Below, in pieces: positions 35,054 through 47,660 of a stretch of DNA of 64,000 nucleotides. The position numbers and the translations under genes were made by a program. Location: the NCBI GenBank assembly GCA_019787685.1, contig JAHNUO010000061.1, positions 1 to 64,000 on the forward strand, written 5' to 3'. This stretch comes from Chiua virens. Its lineage: Eukaryota > Basidiomycota > Agaricomycetes > Boletales > Boletaceae. Every line of letters begins with the position of its first letter. The stretch's first letter is position 1. The notes beneath the pieces are model-generated. The model was given only the letters and a program-made list of their open reading frames with translations, was not told where the DNA came from and did not search any database.

Positions 35054-37202
35054 TCAACTCGTCTTTGTCTTGATCAGTCCTTTCATCATGTCAAAACTAT
35101 TGCCGTCTGGTTGTAGGTCAATGAATTGACCACCGCCTAGCGGCATGGTACGCAAGAGGCCGTGATCGGGCGTAATACCTACAATCCGAACCGTGAAGTG
35201 AGGGGTCATCGTTGTCAGGGTGACCGTTTGACCTCTGTTACCCGACTGGTTAGAGCGGGCTCGAACTCGGGCTCGGACAAGTGACGCACGAATGTAACCA
35301 AGCGCGGGTGTATCGATCCATAAAAGGCCGAAAACCTTCGTTTTCCTCATCTAGAAATGAGCCCCATATACGCTCGAACGTGGTAACAACCGCAGCAGTG
35401 ACTCGTTCAACGGTAAGGGTTGAGGGTCCCTGTCCACGGGTCAACGCCTCCAGCTGGGCAAGTGAACCAATCGGAGGCTCATTCAATACGTTGAGTCCAC
35501 ACCCTGGGTTCGGTTCATATATCCCGTGGGGCTCCTCATACGTGTGAGCGATACATACCGATAATGATGTCCGCCATGTTCCCTTCAAAGTGCGTGTTTA
35601 CTAGTATCCCTCCCAGTTTCTTCAATTCGACGCGCTTGCCTGCTTTTTCGGCTGGAAATTCACCATAAATATCGTTTGGCCACTTGAGCTTGACTTTTGT
35701 GGCCCACGCTTTCGCAGGATCGAGTGTTCGACAGGCTTCGACAACGGCGAGCGCGAAGAGATATTGGGCAAAGACCAGATTCGACGGTCGGATAGAGCGA
35801 ACAGCGTGACCTGGAGAAGTCGGTGTTTACGATCTGGGTACAGATTCCGAGTTTTGCAAGGGACGAACTTACCTAAGGCAGCGCTCTTGAGGGGGATACG
35901 AAGTCTCAGAGACATGAGCATGCTGCCCGCGGGGGAGAGCCATGCATTCTTGCCCCTTCCTCGACCTGCAATCTGCTTCGTCGCTATAGAGAGTGACGGC
36001 GAGGGGAGTGCGCGCAGAAACTTTGGATTCCTATGGAGTAGAAAGTAAGGCCGGGAATCGGAAGTGCACTGGTGTACATACTTGTCGAGCATTGTCTGTG
36101 TACTGGTGACCACTTCACCATAAAGAAGGATATCACCTGCAAGCAACTCGTCTGTCTTCTGAGTAGGACGAAATTCATCTACAGCTGCGAAGAATGAACT
36201 AGGTGAAAAAAGGGGCGTATAACGTGTCTCTTGCTCAGCGGTCAGCGGTTCAGTGGTGAGGATAATGACTTTGACATTCTCTGAGTCCTTGGGCACTTCC
36301 AACAATTCGAGAAGAGGATGGTCAGATGAAGAATCTGCGACAGAGGTCTTGGATGGAAAATAGAACTGAAGGGTGTCTTCATCATCTGAAAAGATTGCAC
36401 TCTCAATCGCAGGGAGTCCCTGGGCATCATCCTTCACGGTAATCGTCGAGAAACTTGTCTCGAGATCTCGATTAGGAAACAGGGTGCGCACGATACAACC
36501 CCGGATGTCCCATTTCTTCGGATGAGCAAGTAGCAACTGGGGAAGAAGACGCGATCCAGCTAGCTCGCCATGAGCTAAAGTGAACTGGAGACCGAGAGCA
36601 GTGAGGGTCGGGACAAGCAACTGCTCCAAGAGTGGTGGTGCGCATGACCAGAGGGCAATGGTGCCACTTTCACTCAGTGCACCTGCAAGCGTGTTGTCGC
36701 CTACATATCGTCCGAGTACCTGTATCCCCTCCCCGAGATGGAGTGATGCAGATGGTATGCGTGTGATCGGGACTTCCTTGTCCTCACAAATCACGGTGGT
36801 AGGGGAGGCGGCCTGCGATGGAAAAGAGAGATGGAGTGACGACTTGCCATCGACAAGCCGAAGGATGGACGTGTCCTTGACCAACCCCACTAGACCAACA
36901 CCTACTGATCCAAAGCTCGAAGTGGTATCTTGCAAGCCAAGCAATCCTTGTGATCGATTCGCATTCACACCGATGGCTAGAATTCTCCCGCCAGACTCGG
37001 CGTATTGACGCACGCCTGCATGGTGATCGGGTGCAGCAAGTAGTACGAGGAGAGCGCACGCTATTTGCCACGGGTTTTCTGGTGCGGTGAGGACGTCTGG
37101 AGAAATGAGCTGAGGGAGGTAGTGGGGGACGAGGAAAGAGGAAAGAAAACGTTGAACCGAGGTCGCTTGTGGGTGTGTGCTTGGATACACGAGCACGTTC
37201 AT
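35054..37202 (-). CDS. bpl1: Biotin-protein ligase (holocarboxylase synthetase)
   Basis: Attaches biotin to carboxylases through biotinyl-AMP. The N-terminal half (MNVLVYPSTHPQATSVQRFL onward) is the glutamine-amidotransferase-like BPL_N domain, with GGRILAIGVNANRS. The catalytic LplA/BPL domain follows: GEVVTSTQTMLDK (substrate loop), QIAGRGRGKNAWLSPAGSML (the conserved GRGR biotinyl-AMP loop), LKWPNDIYG (WPND motif), KLGGILVNTHFEG and IIGCGLNVLNEPP. The C-terminal domain ends GLIKTKTS. A few introns interrupt it (for example near 36010-36085 and 35815-35875). One large exon carries most of the protein, with start ATG at 37202. The length is normal for fungal two-domain ligases. Confidence 0.93.
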
Positions 37203-37302
37203 GTCAATGATCTGCCAGATCTAGAGATGGATGATTGACATCATAGCCTTGCCTTGGTCGTCCTCGTCCTCGAAACATATTTCAAGGAAAATTCAATCAC
37301 GA

Positions 37303-37374
37303 GCCGTCGTAGCACAATGGTAGTGCGTTGCCTTCCTAAGGCAAAGGTTGTGGGTTCGAGCCCCATCGGCGGTA
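37303..37374 (+). tRNA. trnR(CCT): tRNA-Arg (CCT anticodon)
   Basis: A complete intronless cloverleaf. The acceptor stem GCCGTCG pairs with CGGCGGT (two G-U type pairs). The D stem is GCAC/GTGC with an AATGGTA loop. The anticodon stem is TTGCC/GGCAA with loop TTCCTAA and anticodon CCT at 37335-37337. The T arm is GTGGG-TTCGAGC-CCCAT, and the discriminator is A. T runs follow at 37398-37402 and 37422-37428, suitable for Pol III termination. Internal A and B boxes are present (TAGCACAATGG, GGTTCGAGCCC). Confidence 0.95.
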
Positions 37375-37397
37375 CTGGATACAGTCAAAACGGCTCA

Positions 37398-37428
37398 CTT
37401 TTTACATCGCTAAATTGCGATTTTTTTA
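37398..37428 (+). terminator. Pol III oligo-T terminator of tRNA-Arg
   Basis: A five-T run about 24 nt after the tRNA 3' end and a seven-T run near 37422-37428 could both stop RNA polymerase III. Confidence 0.4.
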
Positions 37429-37735
37429 GGCATCAGGATTGGCGCCCGGGGCCCCTCACGACGGGTATCGATAGCAGTGTTCACATAGCTAGGTTTGGTT
37501 GCAAATCAATCTGCGGCTATTACATGTAGTTGTGACTGCGGATGGACAGCCGTTCACCTGTCAAGAAAGCGGCACTGGCAAGACGTAAGAACATTGACGC
37601 GGTTCTTATCAACACGTTCCTTCCAACAATATTCTCATCAACGCGAGGCAGGTCACTCTCGCGGGTAGAAACTCCACAGTCACGCCCTCAGCCATCTTGA
37701 TTCCTTCCCACTACTCCCGTCTCCAACCTCAACCC

Positions 37736-39272
37736 ATGGCAGCTCAATTTCCATTGATCAAACATGCCCTCCCATCCCCAGAGGAGTACAGGAAAAGAAA
37801 AGTCGCTTTGATTAGTGGTACGTGTCCTTCATCGATTCGGTCGTGTGGGCAACGACACGGTGTCGTTATGGTCGCGGCGTTCATTCGCTCGTGATCTGCT
37901 GGTTTCGTCCGACAAGCCCACACGCATCTGCGCTTGACGATCCTTATCGAGCCTTGATTGACTGTGTTGACCTAGGTGTCACTGGCCAGGACGGTTCCTA
38001 CCTGTGCGTTCTTCGTTCGAGATCGAGAGCATACATTGACCTCTTGCTACAGTACTGAACTTCTCCTCGAAAAAGGCTACGAGGTGCACGGTATCATCCG
38101 TCGTTCCTCCAGCTTCAATACCAACCGCCTTCAGCACCTGTATGCGGATCAGCATGAAGGTGAGCCCTTCCCATCTCCACCGCTCGAATTTACCTTATCA
38201 ACCCTTGACAAGGTCCCAACAAGTTCAAATTACACTACGGTGATCTCTCCGACAGCACCAACCTCGTCTATATCCTCGCCCAAGTCCTCCCCACCGAGAT
38301 CTACAACCTTGGTGCCCAGTCCCACGTCAAGGTCTCGTTCGAGATGGCCGAGTACACAGCCGACGTTGATGGCGTTGGCACCCTCCGTCTTCTTGACGCA
38401 GTCCGCACAGTCGGTCTCGAGAAGCACGTGAGGTTCTACCAAGCGTCCACCTCAGAACTCTATGGCAAGGTCGTCGAAACGCCACAGAGCGAGACAACGC
38501 CTTTCTATCCACGTAGCCCGTATGGCGCTGCCAAGCTGTATGCGTACTGGATCACCGTCAACTATCGTGAAGCCTATGACATGTATGCGTGCAACGGCAT
38601 CTTGTTCAACCACGAGAGCCCGCGGCGTGGCAGAACGTTCGTCACGCGCAAGATCAGTCGAGCTGTAGCGGATATCCACTTGGGCAAGCAACACCGTTTG
38701 TACCTCGGTAACTTGGATGCGCAACGTGATTGGGGTCATGGTAGGTGTTTAACAGATGCTAAATGATGGGTTTCTGACTGTGCGACGTTCCAGCTAAGGA
38801 CTATGTCGAGGGAATGTGGCGCATTCTCCAGCAAACTGAAGCTCAGGACTTTGTTCTTGCAACCGGTGAGACTCACCCGGTACGCGAATACGTTGAAAAA
38901 GCGTTTGCTGTCGTGGGCACCACGATCAAGTATGTGCATACTTATGAATGAAAGCGTCTTTGTTGATCGATAACGTGTTGCAGATGGCGTGGCAGCGGCG
39001 TGGATGAGGAAGGCTATGACCCAAAGACAAACAACGTTCTCGTCAAGGTTGACCCTCAGTACTTCCGTCCTGCCGAAGTCGAGTGCGTTGCAAGTTTATT
39101 TTCTTGTTCGTTTACTGATGGAGTGATTCTATACAGCCTTTTGCTCGGAAACCCCGCAAAAGCCGAACGTTTGCTTGGTTGGACCCGCAAAGTCAACTTT
39201 GACGAACTCGTCCATGAGATGGTCACGGCTGATCTCCAAGCTTCACGCAGCCTCGTCGAAGATCAAAACTAA
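37736..39272 (+). CDS. gmd: GDP-mannose 4,6-dehydratase
   Basis: Converts GDP-D-mannose to GDP-4-keto-6-deoxymannose, the first step of GDP-L-fucose synthesis. After intron removal the cofactor loop reads [20 protein letters not shown], followed by [16 protein letters not shown]. Further family motifs are [41 protein letters not shown] (catalytic Thr/Ser and Glu), [20 protein letters not shown] (YxxxK), [15 protein letters not shown] and [19 protein letters not shown]. The C-terminus has [14 protein letters not shown] and [20 protein letters not shown]. The length of about 390 residues matches the family. The start follows a Ser/Pro-rich 5' leader and gives [20 protein letters not shown]. It is convergent with GDP-L-fucose synthase. 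Confidence 0.94.
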
Positions 39273-39575
39273 GCGCACGCAGAGTGATGCAAAATAGTCG
39301 AAAGGATTGGTCTGATTGTGAATGATTTCTGCAGACAAGGACCTTTGTAATGAACCCGTGGACTAATCGCAGTCTATTTAAGTATAAGTCGGAAACAACG
39401 CTTTGCCTTTGATGCATGATGCCTCGCGTTGTGACACATCAGTCCGGAACCGTCGATGCGATCAATGGTCAGCTGCATCGTCATTCACAGTACTCCATCA
39501 GGGATTCAAGTCGGTGTAGGCCTTGGCCAAAACTCTCACTGGATATTCTATAAGTACACGATGATCTTTAACCGA
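39273..39575. other. Convergent 3' region of the GDP-fucose gene pair
   Basis: 303 bp between the two stop codons. No additional gene was seen; transcripts of the two genes may overlap here. Confidence 0.4.
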
Positions 39576-41033
<1,458 letters not shown>

Positions 41034-41160
41034 TTAGATCAGTTGCCGGGTCAGCGGATTCTCACCCATATCCACCACATTCCCTGGCTACATGAAACTC
41101 TCCCTTAGCCATATTGCACGACGAGTTCGAACACCACCTCTCGCTTTCCAAATCCACACA

Positions 41161-42567
41161 ATGGCTGTCAAGAGCAGACAAGCAATTTCAGCCGAAGTCT
41201 ACGACCTCGCAGCATCCACAGAACCGATCGGCAAACGTGTTCAGGAGGCCTTGGACGTCATTGAAAACGCTCTAGACTCATATACGTGCGTGATCAGCCG
41301 GTGCATCTCATGGTCCTGACCATCGCCCTCAGACCGGAGAGGGTATCAATCAGTTTCAACGGGGGCAAGGACTGTATGTGAGCCATTTCGCTTGCAGAGG
41401 CTCTGCTAACTATTCGCAGGTACCGTTCTCCTTCATCTACATGCCGCAGCGCTGGCCCATCGGAACCCTTCAAGTAGCAAACCAATCCCATCTGTCTATA
41501 TTCCTGTCCCTTCTTCGTTTGCAGAACTAGAAGATTTCATCCGGGAGTCGGCCAAGGCATATGACCTCGATCTCTTCAAATGCCCTCTTGACTCCGACAT
41601 TCCACTGCCAGTCGAAAGTGTCACCCCAGGCGCTGCGACACCTGATGTGCGCAGCCAAGGCGATGACTACGTCAGTCATGCCGGCCTCCCACGGCCCGTC
41701 GGGAAGGCTCGAGGCGGTGAAGGGATGCGACGTGCTTTGCATCTCTACAAAGAGAAATATCAACATATAGACGCTATATTGATTGGAACAAGGAGATCAG
41801 ATCCCCACGGTGGTGAGCTCGCTTCTCATCTGCTGCATGAATGGTAGAGTATTAATAACATCGAGAAGCTACACTCACGTACAGGAACAAGACGGATCCA
41901 GGCTGGCCCTCCTTCGAACGTATCAACCCCATAATTAACTGGTCTTACGCCGACGTCTGGACATTCCTGCGACGACTGAATGTGCCATACTGTTCATTGT
42001 ATGACAAAGGGTAAGCTGCCCCTCCCGCGCTCGCTGGAGACTCTTTGCTGAAGGGAGAGCAGGTATACATCTCTCGGTTCGATATATAACACATTTCCAA
42101 ATCCCGCACTCCGAGTCCAAGATGACGTCTCGTCAGAAACCCCATCCTCTTTCACGGTGGTCGCGAATCAACCAAATGGCATGTGTATCAATGGGACATC
42201 GGCTCCAGAGCACGCAGCGGGATATTTCAAAGGGCTTACGGTCATTGCCAGTGATCCAAACAGTACATGCACTGCCGAGCCCCACATAGAAACAATCGGC
42301 CTTAGTTGCGGCCCTTCGTGCGATCTTAGTCTGGGCTCTTTTCGCGTCATTGCAAGTGATCCACATAGTACATGCACAGTAGAGCCTCGCATGGACACCC
42401 TTGATTCTTTTCAAGCCATTGCTACCGACCCCCTTACTGTATGCCTGGCAGAGAGCAAGCTACAGCCACCGCCGTTGTCGCGCTATAAGCCTGCTTACAT
42501 GCTGCAAGACGAAAGTCTCGAGCGGGCCGGTAGAGTTTCTGGAGGGACATTGGTAGGGAAGGCGTAG
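41161..42567 (+). CDS. fad1: FAD synthase (FMN adenylyltransferase, PAPS-reductase fold)
   Basis: Makes FAD from FMN and ATP. Visible motifs: [11 protein letters not shown] (PP-loop), [41 protein letters not shown], the segment [56 protein letters not shown] and C-terminal [17 protein letters not shown]. Between NPAL and YKPAY the yeast enzyme has only a short loop; here about 120 residues intervene and contain three related copies of a unit like [14 protein letters not shown] (42241, 42346, 42415). The region stays in frame. An in-frame ATG at 41092 adds MKLSLSHIARRVRTPPLAFQ, which is basic, amphipathic and could target mitochondria. The start at 41161 is given as the conservative choice. 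Confidence 0.88.
42241..42465 (+). repeat. Three degenerate in-frame repeats inside FAD synthase
   Basis: Units at about 42241-42293, 42346-42399 and 42415-42465 encode [36 protein letters not shown] and [14 protein letters not shown]. Copies 1 and 2 are close at base level; copy 3 is more divergent. The offsets (105 and 69 nt) are multiples of three. Confidence 0.8.
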
Positions 42568-42647
42568 TGTTGAGAACATTTTAGATCGATGTACATAAGA
42601 GTTGTAGTTGTGTGTACATACGAATCGACTCTCACGACGCGTCTCCG

Positions 42648-44386
42648 ATGACATTGGTCCAGCCTGTGACGTTGCTCACGAGCTCAAACGCAAAATGGAC
42701 GACAACACAAGAAAAGACGATCGCGCGCGATTACCCGTTTACTGACATTCACTTGGAAACACCAGACCAGTTCGTTGTTCGGACTTACCTCCAATTTCTC
42801 TGGCTCCCAGAGGTACGATCATCGCCTGAAACGTTGTCTTCGCGGTTCTGACCGGTCGCAGTCGATCATGCCCATAAACCTCCTTGTGCCATCCTTGCAA
42901 CGCGTCCAAGACGCGTCGTCACGACCCCCAGAATCTCACCCACTGCATGCACTCTTGGATCCATTACTCCTTTCAGTCCGATCTGTTGTCGCAAAATATC
43001 GCACGGAGCTCCCCCAGTTCCTCGCGCAAGGTGGTGGGGAAGGGGAAGCAGAGGAATCCATGATGTGGTACGCGTTTGGCTACGAAATGAACGAGGTCGG
43101 AGAGGGAAATAGCGAAGACGCCGTCATGCTGGAAGAAAAGTCGCGGAATATGTGGCTCGAGAGGCTTGAAAGACGAGAGTGCGTATTGATGTCGTGTGTG
43201 AATGGTTTTACTTGACCATATGCAGGGTCCAGATCCAGATTCTCCTTTACTTCCTCAAGCTCTCTTTGCCTGGTCCTTGTTCTCCGCTGCCCTCGGTGAA
43301 GGTACCCACGAACGACGTGGTCCCTTCGTCGAAGAAGAAACGACCAAAGGAACGAGAAAAGGTCATCATTCCAGCCCCAGAGGAACGATTAGAGTCGTTC
43401 ATGGACAAATTGTCCACTTGGCAGCTAGTCGTCGACATGAACGACCCAATTAAACGAACAGACAAAGACGAACGCGACTGGATGCAGACATTTTGCGAAA
43501 ATGTCGTAGAGCGCCAGTGAGTGAACATCCCAGCAGCTCGTCTCTGGATTCAATGTCTACTCTGATGATCAGATTCAAATCGACGCGTCCCGACATGTGC
43601 GCACTCTTGCGTCGCAAGTTATTCCCTCATTCGCCCTTTTTAGATGAGGACGATAACCCGGACACACACTCGAGCCCCGAATCTCAAGCCGTTCCTTCTG
43701 CCCGCCCACGCTCCTATCGTAAACTCGCCCGATCCTCCACCTCCGCGTCCAAGGGTAAACCGAAATCCATCCAGCGTTCGTCCTCTGTCTTGTCCCACAC
43801 CACTACACCAGATACGCGATCGCGTTCACGTTCCTTGTCCGTCTCACTCGCGCAGGATGCTTCTACAAGGCGCTCGACGTCGGCGACGGCGTCGTCGCTC
43901 AAACGCGCACTCAGTCGTGAGGTCAGCATGTCGCGTGGGTTCAAGCCCCGTGCACAACCATCGCAAGCGAGCCACTCTGACTACTTGGGTACCAAAGTGT
44001 CGGCTCAGATCAAGAAGGAAGCGAAGAGGCCGGACAACAGGCCCGTGCAGGGGGTGACCCTCGTCGCCGCGACGCCCACAAAACCAAAGGTCGCGAAGCA
44101 CAGCCACAGCCAGGCCTCGACTCAACAACCTCAAAGGCTGCGCGCTTTGTGCCTCGATCTCGATGTGCACGCGGAAGGCGAGGAACTGGGCGATGCGGAC
44201 CTGCCCGAAGTCAAGGAGGAAAGCGAGTCTGAGGAGATGTGGTTACCGAATTCGTCTCCCGACATTCTCCTCCTGGGCCCGAGGAAGCGGGCTGCGAGTG
44301 GATCGTCCTCGAGCATGGGGCTCTCTGACCCGACTGAGGAAGGGCTGGATACGCCTGTCAAGAAACGGCCGCGTACTAAGAAATGA
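42648..44386 (+). CDS. sld3: DNA replication regulator Sld3-like
   Basis: Initiation factor that loads Cdc45 on licensed origins after CDK phosphorylation. Exon 1 starts MTLVQPVTLLTSSNAKWTTT and contains DYPFTDIHLETPDQFVVRTY and LQFLWLPE, which joins to SIMPINLLVPSLQRVQD in exon 2; this matches the N-terminal Sld3 Cdc45-binding domain. Later parts are ESMMWYAFGYEMNE, VQIQILLYFLKLSLPG, KLSTWQLVVDMND and the charged, Ser/Thr-Pro-rich C-terminus (43560-44386) that would carry CDK sites. It ends DTPVKKRPRTKK, a likely nuclear localisation signal. The splice near 43515 (VVERQ/...) has a probable GTGAGT donor. Recognition rests on the N-terminal motif and overall layout. Confidence 0.72.
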
Positions 44387-44759
44387 GAGTCGTTTGGGTA
44401 TCTATGTAGGTCTGTATGTCTACTTGAGGGTTGCTCGATATGTTTCCGAATGTATGCCTATTTGAAGTTCTCGGGGCGAGTGATCTAAACCTTCTTCCAA
44501 GTTTGCGAATCGATCAAAAGTTACCGAGGAAGCAAGATGCCAAGATCGTGTATTGCGTCGATGGGCGTCAAGGACGGATGGTCGCATAACCATTCACCCT
44601 GCGAGATATGTAGCGAAAAAGTGCAATGTTATGCTGTCCAATGACTATGCGAATGTTTGGTGAAGATATGCGTGATAAAAAAAAGGGAGAGCTAAAGCAG
44701 AGATACATTGTTTCATTGCCATGAGCAAGTCCAAAAAACGAACAAAAAAAGGTGTATCC
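44387..44759. other. Convergent 3' region, no supported gene
   Basis: 373 bp between the Sld3-like stop and the stop of the minus-strand Ldb17 gene. A nine-A run (44677-44685) and another A run near 44744 are seen. Confidence 0.4.
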
Positions 44760-46972
44760 CTATTTTCCAAGCTGGGCGTGCGTAGATATAGCTGACTTCG
44801 GGGGAGCAGTGATGAGCGTTGCACCGTTGGTCTGTCCAAGTGGTGCTGGTGGCGCCTTGCGCCGTTTTGGAGGAGCAGGGGGAGGTCTGCGTGGTTTTTG
44901 GGTGGCGGTGGACGTAGGCGGAAAGCCGGAAGACGCAGGAGAAGGTGGAAGGTGAGGATATTGGTGTTGCTTAAGCTGGGAATTTTTTTCCGCTTGCAAC
45001 AGGAGTGAAGTATCATCCATAGAACCGGTCTTCTCTCTCCGTCTTGGAGTGTTTGTGGTAGTCGACGCCAAAACACCCAAGCTACCAGCGCTCTCCACGC
45101 TCGGTCTCCGGACGTCACCCGAGCCGGGTCGCGAGGAAGGTAGCGTAGCAGATTTTGACTTCAAATGCTGAATGCTGCAACAATGCTTGACTTGTTTTTG
45201 CTTGACTGGAGGAGGAACGATACCATCACCTGGTTTGCCGGAACCTGTTGACGTGACGACTTGAGACTGCAAACCAGCTTGCGTCGTCGATGCAAGGATG
45301 TCGTGACTGGGGCTGCCCTGTCTGAAGTTGCCCTGGGAATCCAAAGCATCTTTGTCAAACGAGCTCTTTCGCAGGTTTACACACCACTCCCCACTGAGAC
45401 ACCGTTCTACCAACCGCTTCGTGGTCGGGTTGATATCCCGAATATTCGCGTTCTGCGTGAGGGACTCCAAAGCCATCACTATTTGAGGACGTTTGTAGGG
45501 AATATCCCGTAATTGTGTCTTCGTAAGGAGGGGATGTAAAACACGGAGGTACGTGTGACGCAGCTAAAAGAATTTAGGTTGATTTCCAAAACTTGCAGTA
45601 CCTAGAGTTAACCTACCGATTCGCTTTCGTCATCGAGATCGACCAGCTCGCGTAAGAAGACATCGACAAGCACGCAGAGGTCGTTCGTATAGAAGTACTC
45701 TGATGTCGCTTTGGAAGTGAACAGAATGTATAGGAGCTTTAACACGAGTAATTGCATGCACAGGTCCTCCGCGGAACGAGCTACGAAGTATTCTCAGACG
45801 GAAACAAAAGGAGACATGAAAAAAACGTACTTGCACGATTGAGCATAAATATCATGTTCTCTCCGAACGTCTTGCTGGAACCGAGGCGAGATATAAGGAC
45901 ATCAAGTACCCGATTTTGCACTTCACGTGACTTCCCCTGATCACTCTGAGGTGAGGTAGCATTGTTCAAGCCTGCAACCATGAACTGTTCGTTGAGTGCA
46001 ACCTGACGGGATGTTAACTAGGTGTGAGAAGAAGAGTTTACGATGCTCACGATCAGCTTTATGACGGAATAGTTGAAGGTTTCATCCGGCATAAAGCGAG
46101 TCTGCTCCACAAGCTCGAAAAGATGGTCGATAAATGAATCGCTAAATACACCTGTCAGAGCATTCAGCTCGACAAACGAGAAAACTGACAGAAAAGAAAA
46201 CCTACGTAGATCTTGCTCCGACAGCTTTTGAACCCGACAGACTTCATAGAGCAGTCTGACACTCAACGCCCTAAGTTTGCCTTCTATAGCGATGGGACCC
46301 ATGACAACGCTCGCACGAGAGCCCGCGCCATTAGAAGGGGCATTGAGGCCAATATAAAAATCATCGGCGTCCGGATCGATCTCGACCAAAATATGATCCA
46401 TCAGCAGTGGGATGAGAGGTTGCCATCGTTTGTGACTGCGAAGGAAGGAAGATTGGCGTCTGCCCCAAAACAATAGAACGCTATACAAAACAAATTGTCC
46501 ATGAGGATCTGTTTTCTATAAAACATGTGTAAGATGTGCAGAGCCGGTATGATCATCATTTCACATACCGACTGCACATCCTCAATTGCAAGTTCACACA
46601 TCCTCTCCGAGTGAAAGGAAAAAAGCTCAGAATCCAGAAGTAATTGGCATGCATGCTCTAGTTGTAGCGGACTTTGAAGATAGTGTTCTGCTGACAGGAT
46701 GATGATCAACACCAGACGGAAGAATAGAAGCCGAGGAACTGACCGTGGTAAGAAGCGCACAAGGACACAAACCTTCGGAGTGCACTATCAAGCATGGACA
46801 ATGTGGCCGAACCACCTGAAAACCGCAGGATATCGTCAAGCTCTACAAGTAGAACGAAAAGATTAAGGTACAATGAATATGAGCGGGGGCAAAAAGCGCA
46901 TGACGTACCTGACCAGAATTGTTGGGCGTTCTCTATGAAGTATGTGATTCCAAATTCATCTTCTGCTAACAT
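44760..46972 (-). CDS. ldb17: Ldb17/SPIN90-like actin and endocytosis regulator (DUF2013)
   Basis: Helical-repeat protein of the SPIN90/Ldb17 leucine-rich family, which links SH3 proteins to Arp2/3 and WASP at endocytic patches. The start at 46972 reads [20 protein letters not shown] and, after an intron, [20 protein letters not shown] and [10 protein letters not shown]. Later exons are [110 protein letters not shown] and [20 protein letters not shown], the family's C-terminal hallmark. The tail (44760-45300) is Ser/Pro-rich, with proline motifs [18 protein letters not shown] that can bind SH3 domains. About ten exons. No break seen. Confidence 0.85.
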
Positions 46973-47132
46973 GTTAACTGCGGGTGAAGTCTGAATCATC
47001 AAGGTGGTAGAGTTGCAAGTGTGAGGCACGTAGCCTGAGATTGGGGTGATAAAAAGGAGGAGAGGCACTTCGTCACTGGTCGACGAAGGCGGTGAGGTGT
47101 GTTGATCAAGATCAAGACACTGACTTGAACGT

Positions 47133-47660
47133 TCAAATTGACGACGAGCAAGTATAGCCGTCCACAAGTCTCGCAGTGTCTGGGGTCAGAGTCATCCCCG
47201 GTTTCAATAGTGACCCTATCCCCGGGCCGAGTCCGACTTGAACGTTCCGAAAATACCTCCTCAGATTTCTGCCAGGTCGCTCAGAGTCAGAGACTCTAGC
47301 TGGCACGAAACTATTCGAAGTCTGTCCGGTTTTGTCAAATATAAAGTCAATCACTTCCTTGGCAACCGTCTCTGTCGTCAAAATATCAATCCATGATGCG
47401 ATCATGCCGTGACACAGCCTGATGAATGAGCTAGCTATCCTACGGATTGCCTCTTGGAACTATTACTTTAGATTGCTGGTATCTGCGCCACGAAAAAATA
47501 AAAACTTTCAAGTTGTGAGTCCCGGTCCATCTTTGGTCATTCATCGTTACCACTGGGAAGTTGATCATGATATACGCTTCGAGGCTTACCAGTAGATTGA
47601 ATGCGACGAACGAGGTGGACGTTGGAGGCAAGCTAGTTTGAATGTACCGTGACCATCCAT
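47133..47660 (-). CDS. Small two-exon orphan protein
   Basis: A candidate gene built from an ATG at 47660 (MDGHGTFKLACLQRPPRSSH), a strong GTAAGC donor, a 125-nt-scale intron ending CCGTAG, and an open second exon IASSFIRLCHGMIASWIDIL, TTETVAKEVIDFIFDKTGQ and GRNLRRYFRNVQVGLGPG. The two exons join in phase at a Trp codon. The frame ends at 47133; a further intron near LTPDTAR is possible. The second exon has an amphipathic, domain-like composition. No family was recognised. It lies 160 bp upstream of the Ldb17 start, on the same strand. Confidence 0.38.
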
